Shown: one piece after another, positions 19,278 through 29,707 of the stretch
Position numbering within the stretch: position 1 is the first letter of the stretch
Layout: the number at the start of each line of letters is the position of its first letter
Assembly (NCBI GenBank): GCA_027919835.1
Contig: JANVFP010000013.1
Location: 124,001 to 188,000, forward strand
Length of the DNA stretch: 64,000 bases
Direction: 5' to 3'
Source: Lentinula raphanica
Lineage: Eukaryota > Basidiomycota > Agaricomycetes > Agaricales > Omphalotaceae
Program-made: the position numbers and the translations under genes
Notes under the pieces: model-generated
Database searches by the model: none
The model's input: only the letters and a program-made list of their open reading frames with translations
Told to the model about the DNA's origin: nothing

Positions 19278-22064
19278 TCACAACGACCCATACCCATAGT
19301 CAGCCTTGATCACATCCGCCGCACGCTCCGCAATCCCATACACCGCCGCAGACGTATGTGCCGCTGGTAAACTGGGCTACATACAATGAACGCGTTCAGC
19401 TCATCAGCCATCGAAACCAAAAAAAACAAAAAAACCCCCCACCACAACACTCGCATCCACCACCCTCAGCCCCCTCAGCCCCTTCACCTTCAAATCCGGA
19501 TCAACCACTCCCCACTCCCAATTCCCATACCCCGACATCTTCGCCGTCGCCACCGGGTGGAAGAAGCTCACCGCATTCTCCCTGATCCACTCATCCAGCT
19601 CCCCATCGTCGTTCACCACCGTCGCGTTCACCAGGGAGCGCAGTATATACCCATCCCCTGTCCACGCCGAGGCCTGAACAAACTGATGCGCAGTCCGCAC
19701 GGCGTGCCGGAGGATGTGGATGTCCACCGGCGCAGAGAGCAGGTTTGGGTCGATGAGTGGGAAGGAGAACGGGTCGGTGGAGTTGATCGTTACGGAGCCC
19801 GCTGGCAGAATAATGATCTCAATGAGAAAGAGGTGGGGGGAGAGGGCGAAAACACTGACTAGATTTAGGCGACACATTCCCAGCCGGAATATTCAGATAA
19901 TTCCCCGACGGTGTAGGTGAGCTCAGACCGTTCTATAACACCAACACACACGAACCAAATATATCAGAGAAAATCAGACGTACTCGTTCTCCTCACTCTC
20001 CCACTCACCTGAAACAAAAACTCAAAATGAGCCGTCTCATTCCCCGCCGCCGGATCTCCAAACATCTCCAACACCCCACTTCCCTCCCTCACTCTCAAAA
20101 ACGCCAGATGGTTCTCCGACGTGTCCACGTTAATCCCCACCTTTGCCTTCTCCCACTCTTCCAACAAGCCCTCCGCCAACGTATCATTCCTCAACACTGA
20201 ATCGTACGTCTCCGTCGAGTTCACCACGAACGTGGACGATACCCCGATGTGGTCTGTCAGGTTTTGACCTACGGAGGGAAGGTTGTGATGAGGTTTTGGG
20301 ATACCGAGGTTGGAGAGCAAGGTGCTGTTGCCGATTCCAGAGTGGAGGAGGATAGAGGGCGTGTTGACCGCGCCGGCGGATAGGATGACTTCTTTCACGG
20401 CCGTGATGGTTTTGAGCGTGCCTTGAAAAAAAAACATACATATTAGTTTATGAAACAAAATGAACTTGCTCTAGGAGTTCCATATAAATCCCACATACCA
20501 TCACTCGAATCCAGATACTCAACCACATCATACGTCTCATTATCTCCAGGAGAGGGAAGGATCCTAAAAACCTTTGTGTTGAGCAAGATATCAAGGTTCC
20601 CTCGTCCGAGTACATCCTCGTTCAGGTACGATGCAGAACTAGATCGGACACCTCGATCAATGAGTGCTTGAACCCAGCCTGGCATAGGTGAAAACTTTTG
20701 TCAGTCAAATAACCCCCCCATGAGAGCGAGCGATGGGAGGTGTCCAAGTCGAAGAAAACGATTGGGTAGGAAGATAAGATAGAGTGGGAAACCACGAGCG
20801 CTACTATAACAGAGAAAAAGACATAAAAGCCAGAACTCATCCGTATGATCTCGCAATTATGTGGGCAATATGTATGAAAACCACGAATGTGTATAACACA
20901 TACCAACACCCAGCTGATCACCCGTGTTCATATCCCTCGTGTACGGAAACTCATCCGGACGTTCTTCCGTCGTTTCTATCACCCGTCCATCAATCGCCCG
21001 ACTCGCCCCTGGGACGCTCACACCAATGTAACCCTCAAACCCATGGAAAGATGGGTCAAACTCGTTCGTCACGTTGTGTCCGTCGACGGGCAAGTTGAAT
21101 TTTTCGCTCTGGAGATAGCAAGCAGGGGGGGGAGGAGGAGAAGTGAGGAGGAGGAGGGGGAAGTGAGGGGGGAGGAAAAAGAGTGAGATGGGAGTTCGAA
21201 ATCGGGACCGAAAAGACTTGGAGTAAACAACAAAAGAAGCAATTTGGATGATGCACACCTTTTTGAAGTATGGAAGCATCGCATCCCAACCCCAACTCGA
21301 ATCATTCGTGAGTTCAGCCCATTCATCGATATTCTGTTTGGATCCGCGGGTGTAGACGAGGCAATCTATGATAGCAAAGTAAATATCAGTCAATCACAAC
21401 CTTCGATCAAGCATAATGATGGCATTAACTGATCATCGATATCGATGCAAAATCCCGCAACTCAGAGAAAAGAGTCAAAGTAGGCAGCTCACTCACTAAC
21501 GGCACTCGTCCCACCCAAACCTATCCCTCTCGGAAATGGCAAGACCCGGTTGTTCAGGTTCTCCTGGGGCGTGGTGGTGTAATTCCAGTCCCATTGGGTG
21601 TTTGGAGTGAGTTTGGTACAAAGCAGCGGAACGTCGATGGTCAGACTGTCGTTGTTCCTGTGAGAGAGGTGGAACTTGAAGTTGTCAAGCTCGTGTTTGG
21701 ATCCAAGACTCACGCGCCGCCTGCTTCGATCAAGAGAACAGAGAGACTGGGTATCTCGGTTAGTCTGTTCGAGATAGTGCTTCCGCCTGGGCCCGCTGCG
21801 TGGCGAAAAAAAAAAAACAGAGGTGAACGTCAATAAAGGAGATATATGGACTGCCCATCTAGGCTTACCTCCAATGACGACAAAGTCATAAGTCTTACCG
21901 ACAAGGTCAGCTGGCGAACTAAGAATTGAACACGAGGTAGGGGAAATGAGACTGAGGAAGGAGAGGGTCAAGAGTAATAAGACGGAGAGACGCCCAGTGC
22001 GAGTTGGCTGGGGGATCGCACTTGGTACCAATATACACATGGATGACAGAGTTAGGTACTTCAT
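19278..22064 (-). CDS. Secreted GMC (glucose-methanol-choline) oxidoreductase
   Basis: A gene of about ten exons beginning with a hydrophobic signal-like N-terminus (LSVLLLLTLSFLSLISP). Splicing makes the FAD-binding motif YDFVVIGAGPGGS and then LLIEAGG. The GMC signatures follow: PFPRGIGLGGTSAVS, a VYTRGSKQNIDEW exon, and AGAVNTPSILLHSGIG. The C-terminal domain carries the catalytic histidine pair in SFFHPVATAKM and, after the last intron (19377-19442), LPAAHTSAAVYGIAERAADVIK. It ends at TGA 19280-19278. The family oxidises alcohols or sugars and produces H2O2; with a signal peptide it is probably extracellular and used in lignocellulose breakdown, near aryl-alcohol oxidases or dehydrogenases. 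The exact substrate cannot be told. Confidence 0.85.
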
Positions 22065-22384
22065 TGAACTTGGAGGGTGTTTATAAGAAGGTTATGTGTT
22101 CGTTCACATGGTGTCGTTTTGATTCTTTTCTTCTGATCCATGCGTGCATTTCCGGTTGCAGTATGTACTGACGAGTGTTCCTTGCTTCTTTCAAGTTCTT
22201 TGGAGTTGATGCAATTTCAACATACTTATTCTGAGGGAGGGTGGGGAAATGTTCGCAATTGTTTAAATGATTGAGGATGCGAAAAATTCGTGGGCCCAGC
22301 ACGGGGTAAGGTGAAGTGAATTATGTACGTAGTGTACAGTCCTGAATAAAAAGCATCCAGTGATCATACGAAATATGGCATATT
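22065..22384. other. Spacer between GMC gene and phosphatase gene
   Basis: Holds the promoter side of the GMC gene and the 3' end of the phosphatase gene. No ORF or repeat of note. Confidence 0.5.
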
Positions 22385-23519
22385 CTAGTAATCAAAGCCA
22401 TCCTGTCAGTAAACACATCCTGATCAATTCGAAAAGACACCGAAACTCACCATCTTTCTCGTCTGCATCCCTTTATCTCTCTCATTCTCTTCCGCCGGTC
22501 CATACACCTCGAACGTCCGTTCCCCAGACTCATGCACCGTCATAATCGACGCCATGTTCCCACATCTATAGCAATAATTCGGTGCACTCCAAACGGTCAC
22601 TAATTGTTCATCGAACAAATACTTGTAACCTTCCTGTACGAGCTGATGTGCTCGTGCGATGAGGGAAAGACCGTTGACGTGATTGAACTAAACAAAAGGT
22701 GACCATTCATGAGATACTAGTCAACGTCGAGTAAATTCCAAGAAAACGCACCTCTCTTGTCACCACCCCACCAAATAACCACCCTGCCCCTCTCGGACTG
22801 ACCGCCCAATTCTCCACCAAATCCTCTGGATCACTCCACATCAAATCACAAAACGGTCCTTCATGCGGAATCTCCTGCGCACGACTCAACACTCTAATCT
22901 GATCTAGTGTTCTAATATCCGGACTGAGACCTCCATGGACGCAAAGTGTCGTCCCGTCAATAATCGCTGCCAGGTTCAAATAATCAAAAACACTACAACA
23001 CGCCTTCCAGACCGTGGATGAGCCGTATTTCTGTTGACATTCGTCGTAGAATCCGTAGACCTGTGTTATCTGCCGACTTTCGTGGTTTCCTCGTAATAAT
23101 GTCACTTTGTCTGGCCAGTTTGCTTTGAGCACAAGAAGCATCGAGACTGTTTCTAATGAGTAATGTCCTCTATCCACAAAGTCGCCCTGCAAGAACGAGA
23201 AGACGAGCCGAACAAGAGAAGGATTCACGATTATGTTAATCTTGTCAATTCTTATCCCTTAAAGCAAAAGACACCTACTCGCCATGAAGATATAGCTCGT
23301 CTGTGGCACATCCCCTCCCTTCCTCAGCAGTTCCAATAGATCCCAGAACTGGCCATGAATATCCCCGCAGATCGTGACCGGACTTGATACCGGACGGATA
23401 GTGGATTCTTCCATCAACAGAGCTCGAACTCTATCGCATAACGTTTTCATAGCTTCTTCAGGTAGATATCGACATTCTTGTAATTGTTCTAACCATTTGT
23501 CTGGATGGAATGGGGCCAT
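22385..23519 (-). CDS. PP2A-family serine/threonine phosphatase (PPG1/PP6-like)
   Basis: Four exons; introns 23187-23282, 22688-22751 and 22403-22450. The ATG at 23519 gives [20 protein letters not shown]. Metal-binding and catalytic motifs are complete: [26 protein letters not shown], the His of VHGGLSP, and SPRGAGW with [11 protein letters not shown]. The HWP-free, RCGN-containing C-terminus places it in the PP2A/PP4/PP6 group; [21 protein letters not shown] looks closest to PPG1 or PP6. The first intron begins with GC, the only donor that keeps the frame (GC-AG intron). The predicted end is MDGFDY and lacks the final -DYFL leucine that is methylated in PP2A. It is divergent from the uL5m gene, 152 bp away. 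Confidence 0.85.
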
Positions 23520-23671
23520 AAGTACTTTTTGGGCGGCGGAAATCGAGTTTGAATTTAACACAGGGAGAGAAGAAAGGCTGTTAGGCGCCCATATTGTTTG
23601 GCTTCAGCACGAAAAACAAACAACGACGATGATTTTTTTCGGTCCGCTTGGCGCTCTTCAGCTTTTCTTCG

Positions 23672-24583
23672 ATGCCTCTCCTCCGCCCGACGCGTTTTGG
23701 TAGACCACCTCCAATAACCAAAGACCTCCTCTTCGACACAAGACGTAAACTCCCCCGTCCCCCTGTCAACCTCCGACTACGCGAATTCGCACCATGTCGT
23801 TTACTAGACCACTACCACGCTACCCTCTCCGACAATCTCATGTACATGAACTACACCCACACCCCCCCTTCCGAGCTCAAAAAGCCTGCACGAGAAATCC
23901 GTCTCAGGTGGGACCCGTCTAATCCCTACTCCCGATATCGTAAAAATGAGCCGGTCGGTGGTGTTCAGTGGTCCAAGATGCCTCCTGAACCGAGCACGCC
24001 TGAGAACATTACCTGTTTGGAGGCTGTTCAGATACACGTTATGGCAAAGGATGCTCTGACATCGCGGTCCAATCTACTCGGTGTCATTGCCGCCCTTCGT
24101 GCTCTCAGTGGTGAGACGGAAGGCGGAGCTGGCGCTCTGAAATCAGGCACTGGTGTCCAAATCGTTCGCGGTAAAAAGCAAGTCGGTGGTTGGATTCGTG
24201 CTGGTATGCCCGCTGGGGCAAAAGTTACCCTCAAAGGACCTCCTATGTACGACCTCATTGCGACCCTCACCGAATTCGTCCTTCCCCGTCTACGTGAATT
24301 CAATGGTATCTCTATGCCAGTCGCCGTCAGTGGACATACCTCCTACCTTCCTGCGTCGAGTAATGCCGTTAAAGCAAGCGACGTGTCGGGTGTCATTAGC
24401 TTTGGGCTTCCTCCCGAAGCAATGGCTTTTTGGCCTCAGATTGAGGTCAATCAAGATGCATACCCCAAAATGTATGGTATGCATATACACTTCATCACCA
24501 ATGCAGTTGGAATTGGGGCACAGGAGAGGGCTAGGGCTCTAGTTAGTGGGTTCCAGATTCCATTTGTGAGGAGGAGTCAGTAA
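23672..24583 (+). CDS. MRPL7: Mitochondrial large-subunit ribosomal protein uL5m
   Basis: Intronless, 303 residues from ATG 23672 to TAA 24583. The L5 core is clear: VQIHVMAKDALTSRSNLLGVI, GGWIRAGMPAGAKVTLKGPPMYDLI, the TEFVLPRLREFNGI block and a C-terminal QIEVNQDAYPKMYGMHIHF stretch. The N-terminal 35 residues are rich in Arg, Pro and Leu and lack acidic residues, as expected for a mitochondrial presequence. Together with the extra length over bacterial L5 (about 180 aa) this points to the mitoribosomal protein (yeast 54S L7). It binds 5S-less large-subunit rRNA in the central protuberance by homology. Confidence 0.88.
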   Translation: MPLLRPTRFGRPPPITKDLLFDTRRKLPRPPVNLRLREFAPCRLLDHYHATLSDNLMYMNYTHTPPSELKKPAREIRLRWDPSNPYSRYRKNEPVGGVQWSKMPPEPSTPENITCLEAVQIHVMAKDALTSRSNLLGVIAALRALSGETEGGAGALKSGTGVQIVRGKKQVGGWIRAGMPAGAKVTLKGPPMYDLIATLTEFVLPRLREFNGISMPVAVSGHTSYLPASSNAVKASDVSGVISFGLPPEAMAFWPQIEVNQDAYPKMYGMHIHFITNAVGIGAQERARALVSGFQIPFVRRSQ

Positions 24584-24664
24584 ATCGCTCAGTGTACCTA
24601 TTATCATTACACTTCATTATAATCAAAGGTCACTTTGCAAAAAAGTTAGGGACACACACTACAA

Positions 24665-24746
24665 GGTCCAACCAGGACTCGAACCTGGGTCATGGGAAAG
24701 CAGCAATCATCAGAATCCCATGTGATAACCTCTACACTATTGGACC
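24665..24746 (-). tRNA. tRNA-Gln (CTG) with short anticodon-loop intron
   Basis: The minus strand reads GGTCCAA ... TTGGACC as a perfect 7-bp acceptor stem. A D arm (TAGAGGTTA in a GTG/CAC stem) and a T arm with GGTTCGAGTCC follow. The anticodon stem TGGGA/TCCCA encloses TTCTGA plus about 10-11 extra bases, so the anticodon is CTG with a short intron directly after position 37, the normal place. The 5' GGTCC.. pattern matches fungal tRNA-Gln. The end of the hAT-type MITE lies only about 50 bp upstream of the gene. Confidence 0.85.
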
Positions 24747-24799
24747 AACATACTTACAATGAAAGGAAGCAATCAAACAAGCAGAATACATGGCTTGAC

Positions 24800-25317
24800 C
24801 AGACTCCTTCCCATCCGCTTTAGCAGCTAAAAAAATTCTGAATCTGAGGAGCTACCATATATAGTATATCATATCAATCTTATCTTCAATTACCTAATAC
24901 CACGTGCATTTTGAATTTTTTTTAAGCTGCTAAAGCGACTGGCATAACTTGCATAAGCGCCTGGTGGCCTTGTTTGGTTCCACCATTCAATTCCATAAAA
25001 GTCTTTCCTGAATGTACATTTTTTGGGGCACAAAGTGTCTGCAATTAATGCTCAAATACACACCATGCATCTCATATGCCTTTTGCAAAAGATTTCGTTC
25101 AATGGACCATTTGTTGAGTCAAATCTAATGGGCGCTACAAGCCGGAACCAAACAAGGCCACCAGGCGCTTATGCAAGTTATGCCAGTCGCTTTAGCAGCT
25201 TAAAAAAAATTCAAAATGCACATGGTATTATGTCATCAAGATAAGATTATGATAAACCATATATAGTAAATGCTCCTCAGATTTTTTTAGCTGCTAAAGC
25301 GGATGGGAAGGAGTCTG
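24800..25317. mobile_element. hAT-type foldback MITE (518 bp)
   Basis: Termini are CAGACTCC and GGAGTCTG. The 8-bp GGCTTGAC is present on both sides (24792-24799 and 25318-25325). The inverted arms are about 180 bp each (to about 24983 and from about 25144), with local indels, and enclose a loop of about 160 bp. Eight-base duplications and CAG-type ends are typical of hAT elements. No ORF is present, so it needs a transposase from elsewhere. It sits between the tRNA-Gln and proteasome genes. Confidence 0.85.
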
Positions 25318-25433
25318 GGCTTGACCCGAGGGTGGAGATTTCAAGATTTCAGCTTCAGATATCCCAATGATGCACTTCAGGCCATGAATATTCTGTGCTG
25401 GTAACAGTTGTATACTAGTAACATTTGTCATAT

Positions 25434-26531
25434 CTACTGTGTTTGAGCTCCATATCCTCTGATACCCTCCGCAAATGACCAATGTGTTTCTGCGCTACGA
25501 GATTCCGAAACGACGACTCCATCTGCAGTTATTTTCGCTATTTGATACTAAACGAGGAATCAGTCGAAAATACCAGGAAGCAAATTGAAAACAAACCTTG
25601 TTCAAACTTCGTGCGTCACGATAGAAAAGCACCTTCATGCTTTGCTCAAGAATCCTCACAGCCTCGTCCTCGGTAAGAATATCCTCATTTCCCTCTACAG
25701 CTTTACGAAGAAGAGGCTGCGCTATGTACGATCCATATCCAGTCGCAAGTGTTGATGCAGAGTATGTAGTCCCGAGCAGGTCGACATATGACAGGAACCT
25801 ACATGGAAATATTATCAGGAATATGTGTAGTATAAGAAACAATGTGAATCCATACCTCTTTCCATCCTTGAATCCCCCCACAATCAACGAGTTCCACAAC
25901 GGATTCATCTTCGATCTTCGCGAATACATTACATGCGACAGATATTCGTGTATCTCACTAGGACCAAGCGAATGCCCATCTTGTTCGGTAAACTCGTCAA
26001 TCATGAGCTCATCAAGCATAGCTTGGATGTACTGAAAATCGGACATATCGCCTCCTGCACCGATGACAGTGTTGTTTCCAACAGGATGTAAACGCTGGAT
26101 ATCCTTGAATCGGGCGAGGGAGCCATACGATGCTGAAAAGATACACCAAGAGCCATACTTGAGCAATTAGACCGAGCTGAGCATAGAACCGTTTCTTACC
26201 CAGGTTGTCAGCAGCCATCATAACTCCATCTTTGTACTTGATAGCGAGAACGCTAGTCCCAGTCACAATCGGCTGTCTACCGATGCACAGTCAACTTCAG
26301 GGAACTTTATCAGATGCTACTTGTACACTGACTGTGTGTGTTGCACTCCCTCTGAAAATGAGTCCGTCGCAGGTCCGTTATAAGGTCTTTGGGCAATCGG
26401 ATACGTTCCATAAGCATCAAAGGCGTCGTTTCGCTGGATTAGAGAGTGAAGATGAAGGATGAGCAAGGTGAGCCAAATATGTGGTGCGAAGCACGTACAG
26501 GGCGCCCCCAGTTCGTAGGGAAATGATCCAT
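25434..26531 (-). CDS. PRE4: 20S proteasome subunit beta 7 (PRE4/PSMB4-type)
   Basis: Six exons; introns at 26434-26498, 26273-26328, 26133-26199, 25799-25855 and 25548-25596, all GT-AG and frame-keeping. Start MDHFPTNWGRP at 26531. The core [31 protein letters not shown] and RLHPVGNNTVIGAGGDMSDFQ identify the beta 7 subunit. The propeptide precedes TGTSVLA. The C-terminus WSFAEGIRGYGAQTQ is the arm that locks the two beta rings in yeast Pre4. The subunit is not itself a peptidase: the catalytic N-terminal Thr is not exposed in the way of beta 1, 2 and 5. It acts in nuclear and cytosolic proteolysis. Confidence 0.92.
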
Positions 26532-26908
26532 CGTGTAGAAGTTCAAGTGTGAGATTCGACCGTCGACGTGACGCGCAAGCTTGAACGCGTACACATTATG
26601 TCAGCATCGGCCTATTCCGTGCGGTCGATATAGGGGCCAATAGTTTTTGAACAACGCCGACAAACTTTTGTCTGAGCGAGCAAACTGATCTTCACTGTTC
26701 AGACGACTGAGGAGTAGAAAGAACTCTGCTTTTGAGCCGCAGATGTACTGCAGACAAAATGACTATATATAGCTTACACAGCGCGATATTTGGGTTAAAG
26801 GTCGTACTACAACGAGTTTCTGGACTCGGTGCATCACGCAAGGATAAAACTAGAATGCTAGTTCAAGGTGTCAAGATCATATACACATCCAAGTTCCACC
26901 GTATTTGG

Positions 26909-28370
26909 TCATGATCGGACTGTGTTGCCATAGCTTTCGGACGGGGTATCATACTCTCGTTGGAAGATGCTATCTTTGTTGCTCTCTAGATATCTGAAAA
27001 TATGGTTAGATACACCACACAATCATTGAAAATGAAGAAACATCATACCTCAGCAATTCATTGACGTACTCTTTCACTAGCGATATCGATTCTCCATCCA
27101 TTTGCGAATTGGCTATCATTTGGGGGAGTGATACTGAAGATATAAGGTCAAGTTGTGGCACCAAGAACATAAGGATCAATATACCTAGCATTCGTAGAAG
27201 ATGTTCTCCCCCATAGATCGATGACATCTCAATATCCGACGACTCTTCAATTTTGACCTGCAGCCCCAGGCAGCGAAGGTTTAGTATAAACGTCGAAGCG
27301 ACGACGATAGGTTTACCTGAGGCCCCGTAATGTACTTTTTGCGCACGTCCGCATACTGATGTCTCTCAAAACGGTAAAGCAGCGACATTCCACATGATCG
27401 GTCAAAATATATTTGAAGTCCAGCACAGATTGTGTGTGTCAGAAGGGCTGGAGAAGGAAGGCTGTGACTTGATCATCAAGAGGGCATCCGTAGAAGATAG
27501 AATATGTCGCCTCACGTCGTCGTGGTTGTTTTGACATAATCTTCAAATTGACCAAGGATTTGGCGTACGGTTGGGGAGCGAGGCAGAGTCACAAGCTGGT
27601 GATTCTTCGTGACAGCTTCCCAATCGTCAACCAGGAAGACTTTCAGAATTTCTGGTACGTTGAGCTTCATTTCCGCACGGCGAGCATGATGCCCATCATC
27701 ATCTTCTCGGGCTCTCTTTGTTCCCCTTGTGCTTTCCTTGCGTATACCTGAGCGTGTACTACCTCCTGCGGATATGGAAGGACCTGCAACATTGCTGATT
27801 GCTGTTTTTCATTCTCTTCAGGACGTTCGGCGACGAATGCAAGGAAACGTACTCTTTCCACTTGAGTCCTTCATTTTCCCCGCGGCACCGGCATTCTGCG
27901 CGACCAAAGCTGATTGTGATAGCGCTTTTTGCTTCGCAATACCAGCTTCGTCAAATTTAAGGATACGATGTTCGGTTACCCATTCATCCCAGCTGATTGA
28001 CTTGTGTTAGACTGATTTGAGTATTATGTTGGAAAAAGGAACTGACGTTTGCTTCCATCCTTTATAGTGAACGAGGAAGTTGGGGCCAATCTCGCCGTTC
28101 TCTGTATCTTCTGGCGTGAAGTTGCGTATTTTGAGGATTTTGGCTACAAGACCATGTATTACCGTAAGCTTCGCGAAGAACACTCCAACTACCTTCATAA
28201 ATCAATGGCCCGTGATAGCAGAGACACTTTTCGTTAATCTTCCACTGGAGATGAGTTGTTGGTGAGACGAGGGTATTCAAGGTGCCTTTGGATGTAGAAG
28301 TTTTGACGACACTAGGCTTGCTTGTACTAGCAGTAGAAGTCGAAGATTCTGCTACTTGATCTGTGGACAT
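26909..28370 (-). CDS. EAF3: Chromatin protein EAF3/MRG15
   Basis: About eight exons on the minus strand, ATG 28370 to TGA 26911-26909. The N-terminal chromo barrel is read across two introns: NEKCLCYHGPLIYEAKILKI, then FLVHYKGWKQTWDEWV. A basic linker follows (GTKRAREDDDGHH). The MRG domain begins at about residue 165 with NVPEILKVFLVDDWEAVTKNHQLV and continues through VRQILGQFEDYV, CGMSLLYRFERHQY and MSSIYGGEHLLRML. By homology it reads H3K36 methylation and is a shared subunit of the NuA4 acetyltransferase and Rpd3S deacetylase complexes. The first 30 residues are Ser/Thr-rich and probably disordered. Several mid-gene exons are very short, so automated models may miss them. Confidence 0.88.
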
Positions 28371-28596
28371 TGCATGAAGAAAAGAGAATTCGCGTGGGAG
28401 ACTCGTGAGTCGTTTGAGCGTTCAACGACCTGCGTGTAACTTGGTCAACGTATGTACATAGCTCAACCTCAGTGAAATATAGCTAGCAATTGTTGTTCCT
28501 GATTCATGATTCATGAAAGTGCAACTTGTAATCGAGAAGGTAGAACGAATAAATATTTAGGAAGATCGTTCTCTCCACGGGCACCATATACTATAT

Positions 28597-29335
28597 CTAT
28601 TGGTCCTTCTTTTCTTTTTCTACAGCCTTACTTTCCTCAGCGGCCGACTGCATCTCTAACCGTTTAGCGTAAACCTGGCCAGCCTGGGGGATGCACAAGA
28701 TCAGTCTACGCAAAGTCATAACAACAAGCAACGTACTTGGAGGGTCAGAATCAAACCCAAGCATATGATGATGATGACATTCGCTGCTGAGAGCACTCGA
28801 ACAGCTTCTATCCTGTCCGAATACGTGTCTTCCTCTAACGGAACAACCACAGTTTTCATTGTCGGGCAGATGACAGCGGTATATACTGCAATTGCAAAAA
28901 CGTAGACGCCTGCAAAAGACTCATTGAGTCGAGAGTATCAGAAGATAGATGTGCCACGAACCAAGACTGGATCCGTCGAAAAACATTGCACTATCGTCCC
29001 ATTTGTGCAATTTTCCAACTAATCCGAGCACTCCTACACCAATCATTCCATGCAGTAAGGCCTACCCGTTGATGAAATGAGTGAAGACTGGCATCTGGCA
29101 TCGTCGAAGACCGACCTTGATAGCAGGAGGAGAGTTGAAGAAAGTGGCGTAGAAACTGAATCCATCCGCAATCACATCTTCATTCAACTCTCCCCATAAA
29201 AGCTTGTGATCGACGTTGAAACAGATGAACAGGATTCCTAATGATGCTTGAAACGCTATTGGTACATTTTGTCATAGAATACTGACCTAGGAAGAATGAT
29301 ACCGGTGCGAGGACAGCAGCTTGCGCGAAGGTCAT
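28597..29335 (-). CDS. SHR3: ER membrane packaging chaperone SHR3
   Basis: About five exons from ATG 29335 (MTFAQAAVLAPVSFFLG) to TAG 28599-28597. The spliced product has four hydrophobic segments: the N-terminal one, ALLHGMIGVGVLGLVG, GVYVFAIAVYTAVI and VIIIICLGLILTLQ. The block YATFFNSPPAIKALLHG and the KHLHKW-DD-type loop after it match SHR3. The C-terminal tail is short and charged (EEESKAVEKEKK-like). In yeast SHR3 lets amino-acid permeases fold and leave the ER. An in-frame ATG lies 66 bp upstream but adds a non-family leader. Confidence 0.82.
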
Positions 29336-29707
29336 GATGGTGAAGCACAGAGAGTGAAAAAAGAGGAATTTTTGCCACAAGCTATGTAACAGCTTCACAA
29401 TTCAGACTGATCAGGAACAAACGCGGTGGCACTGTCACGGACGGTGGACAAGGGCGGACAAGGACTTAAACGAATCGCTTTCTGGATATACGGAGTAGGT
29501 ATGTGGACAGGTGGTATATAGGTTAACACTGTCTCTGGAGAGTACAGTCGTTACAAATGCAATGTCCGACAAGCAGCACGACAAGAAAAGAATGAGGCGA
29601 CGGAAGAAATGTCAAAAGTATGTCATGATACAGCATATATAGTTTCAATGATACAAATGTTTTTCCAACAAGAAAACACGAGATGAACCTAGGGAGAATT
29701 CGAGGTA

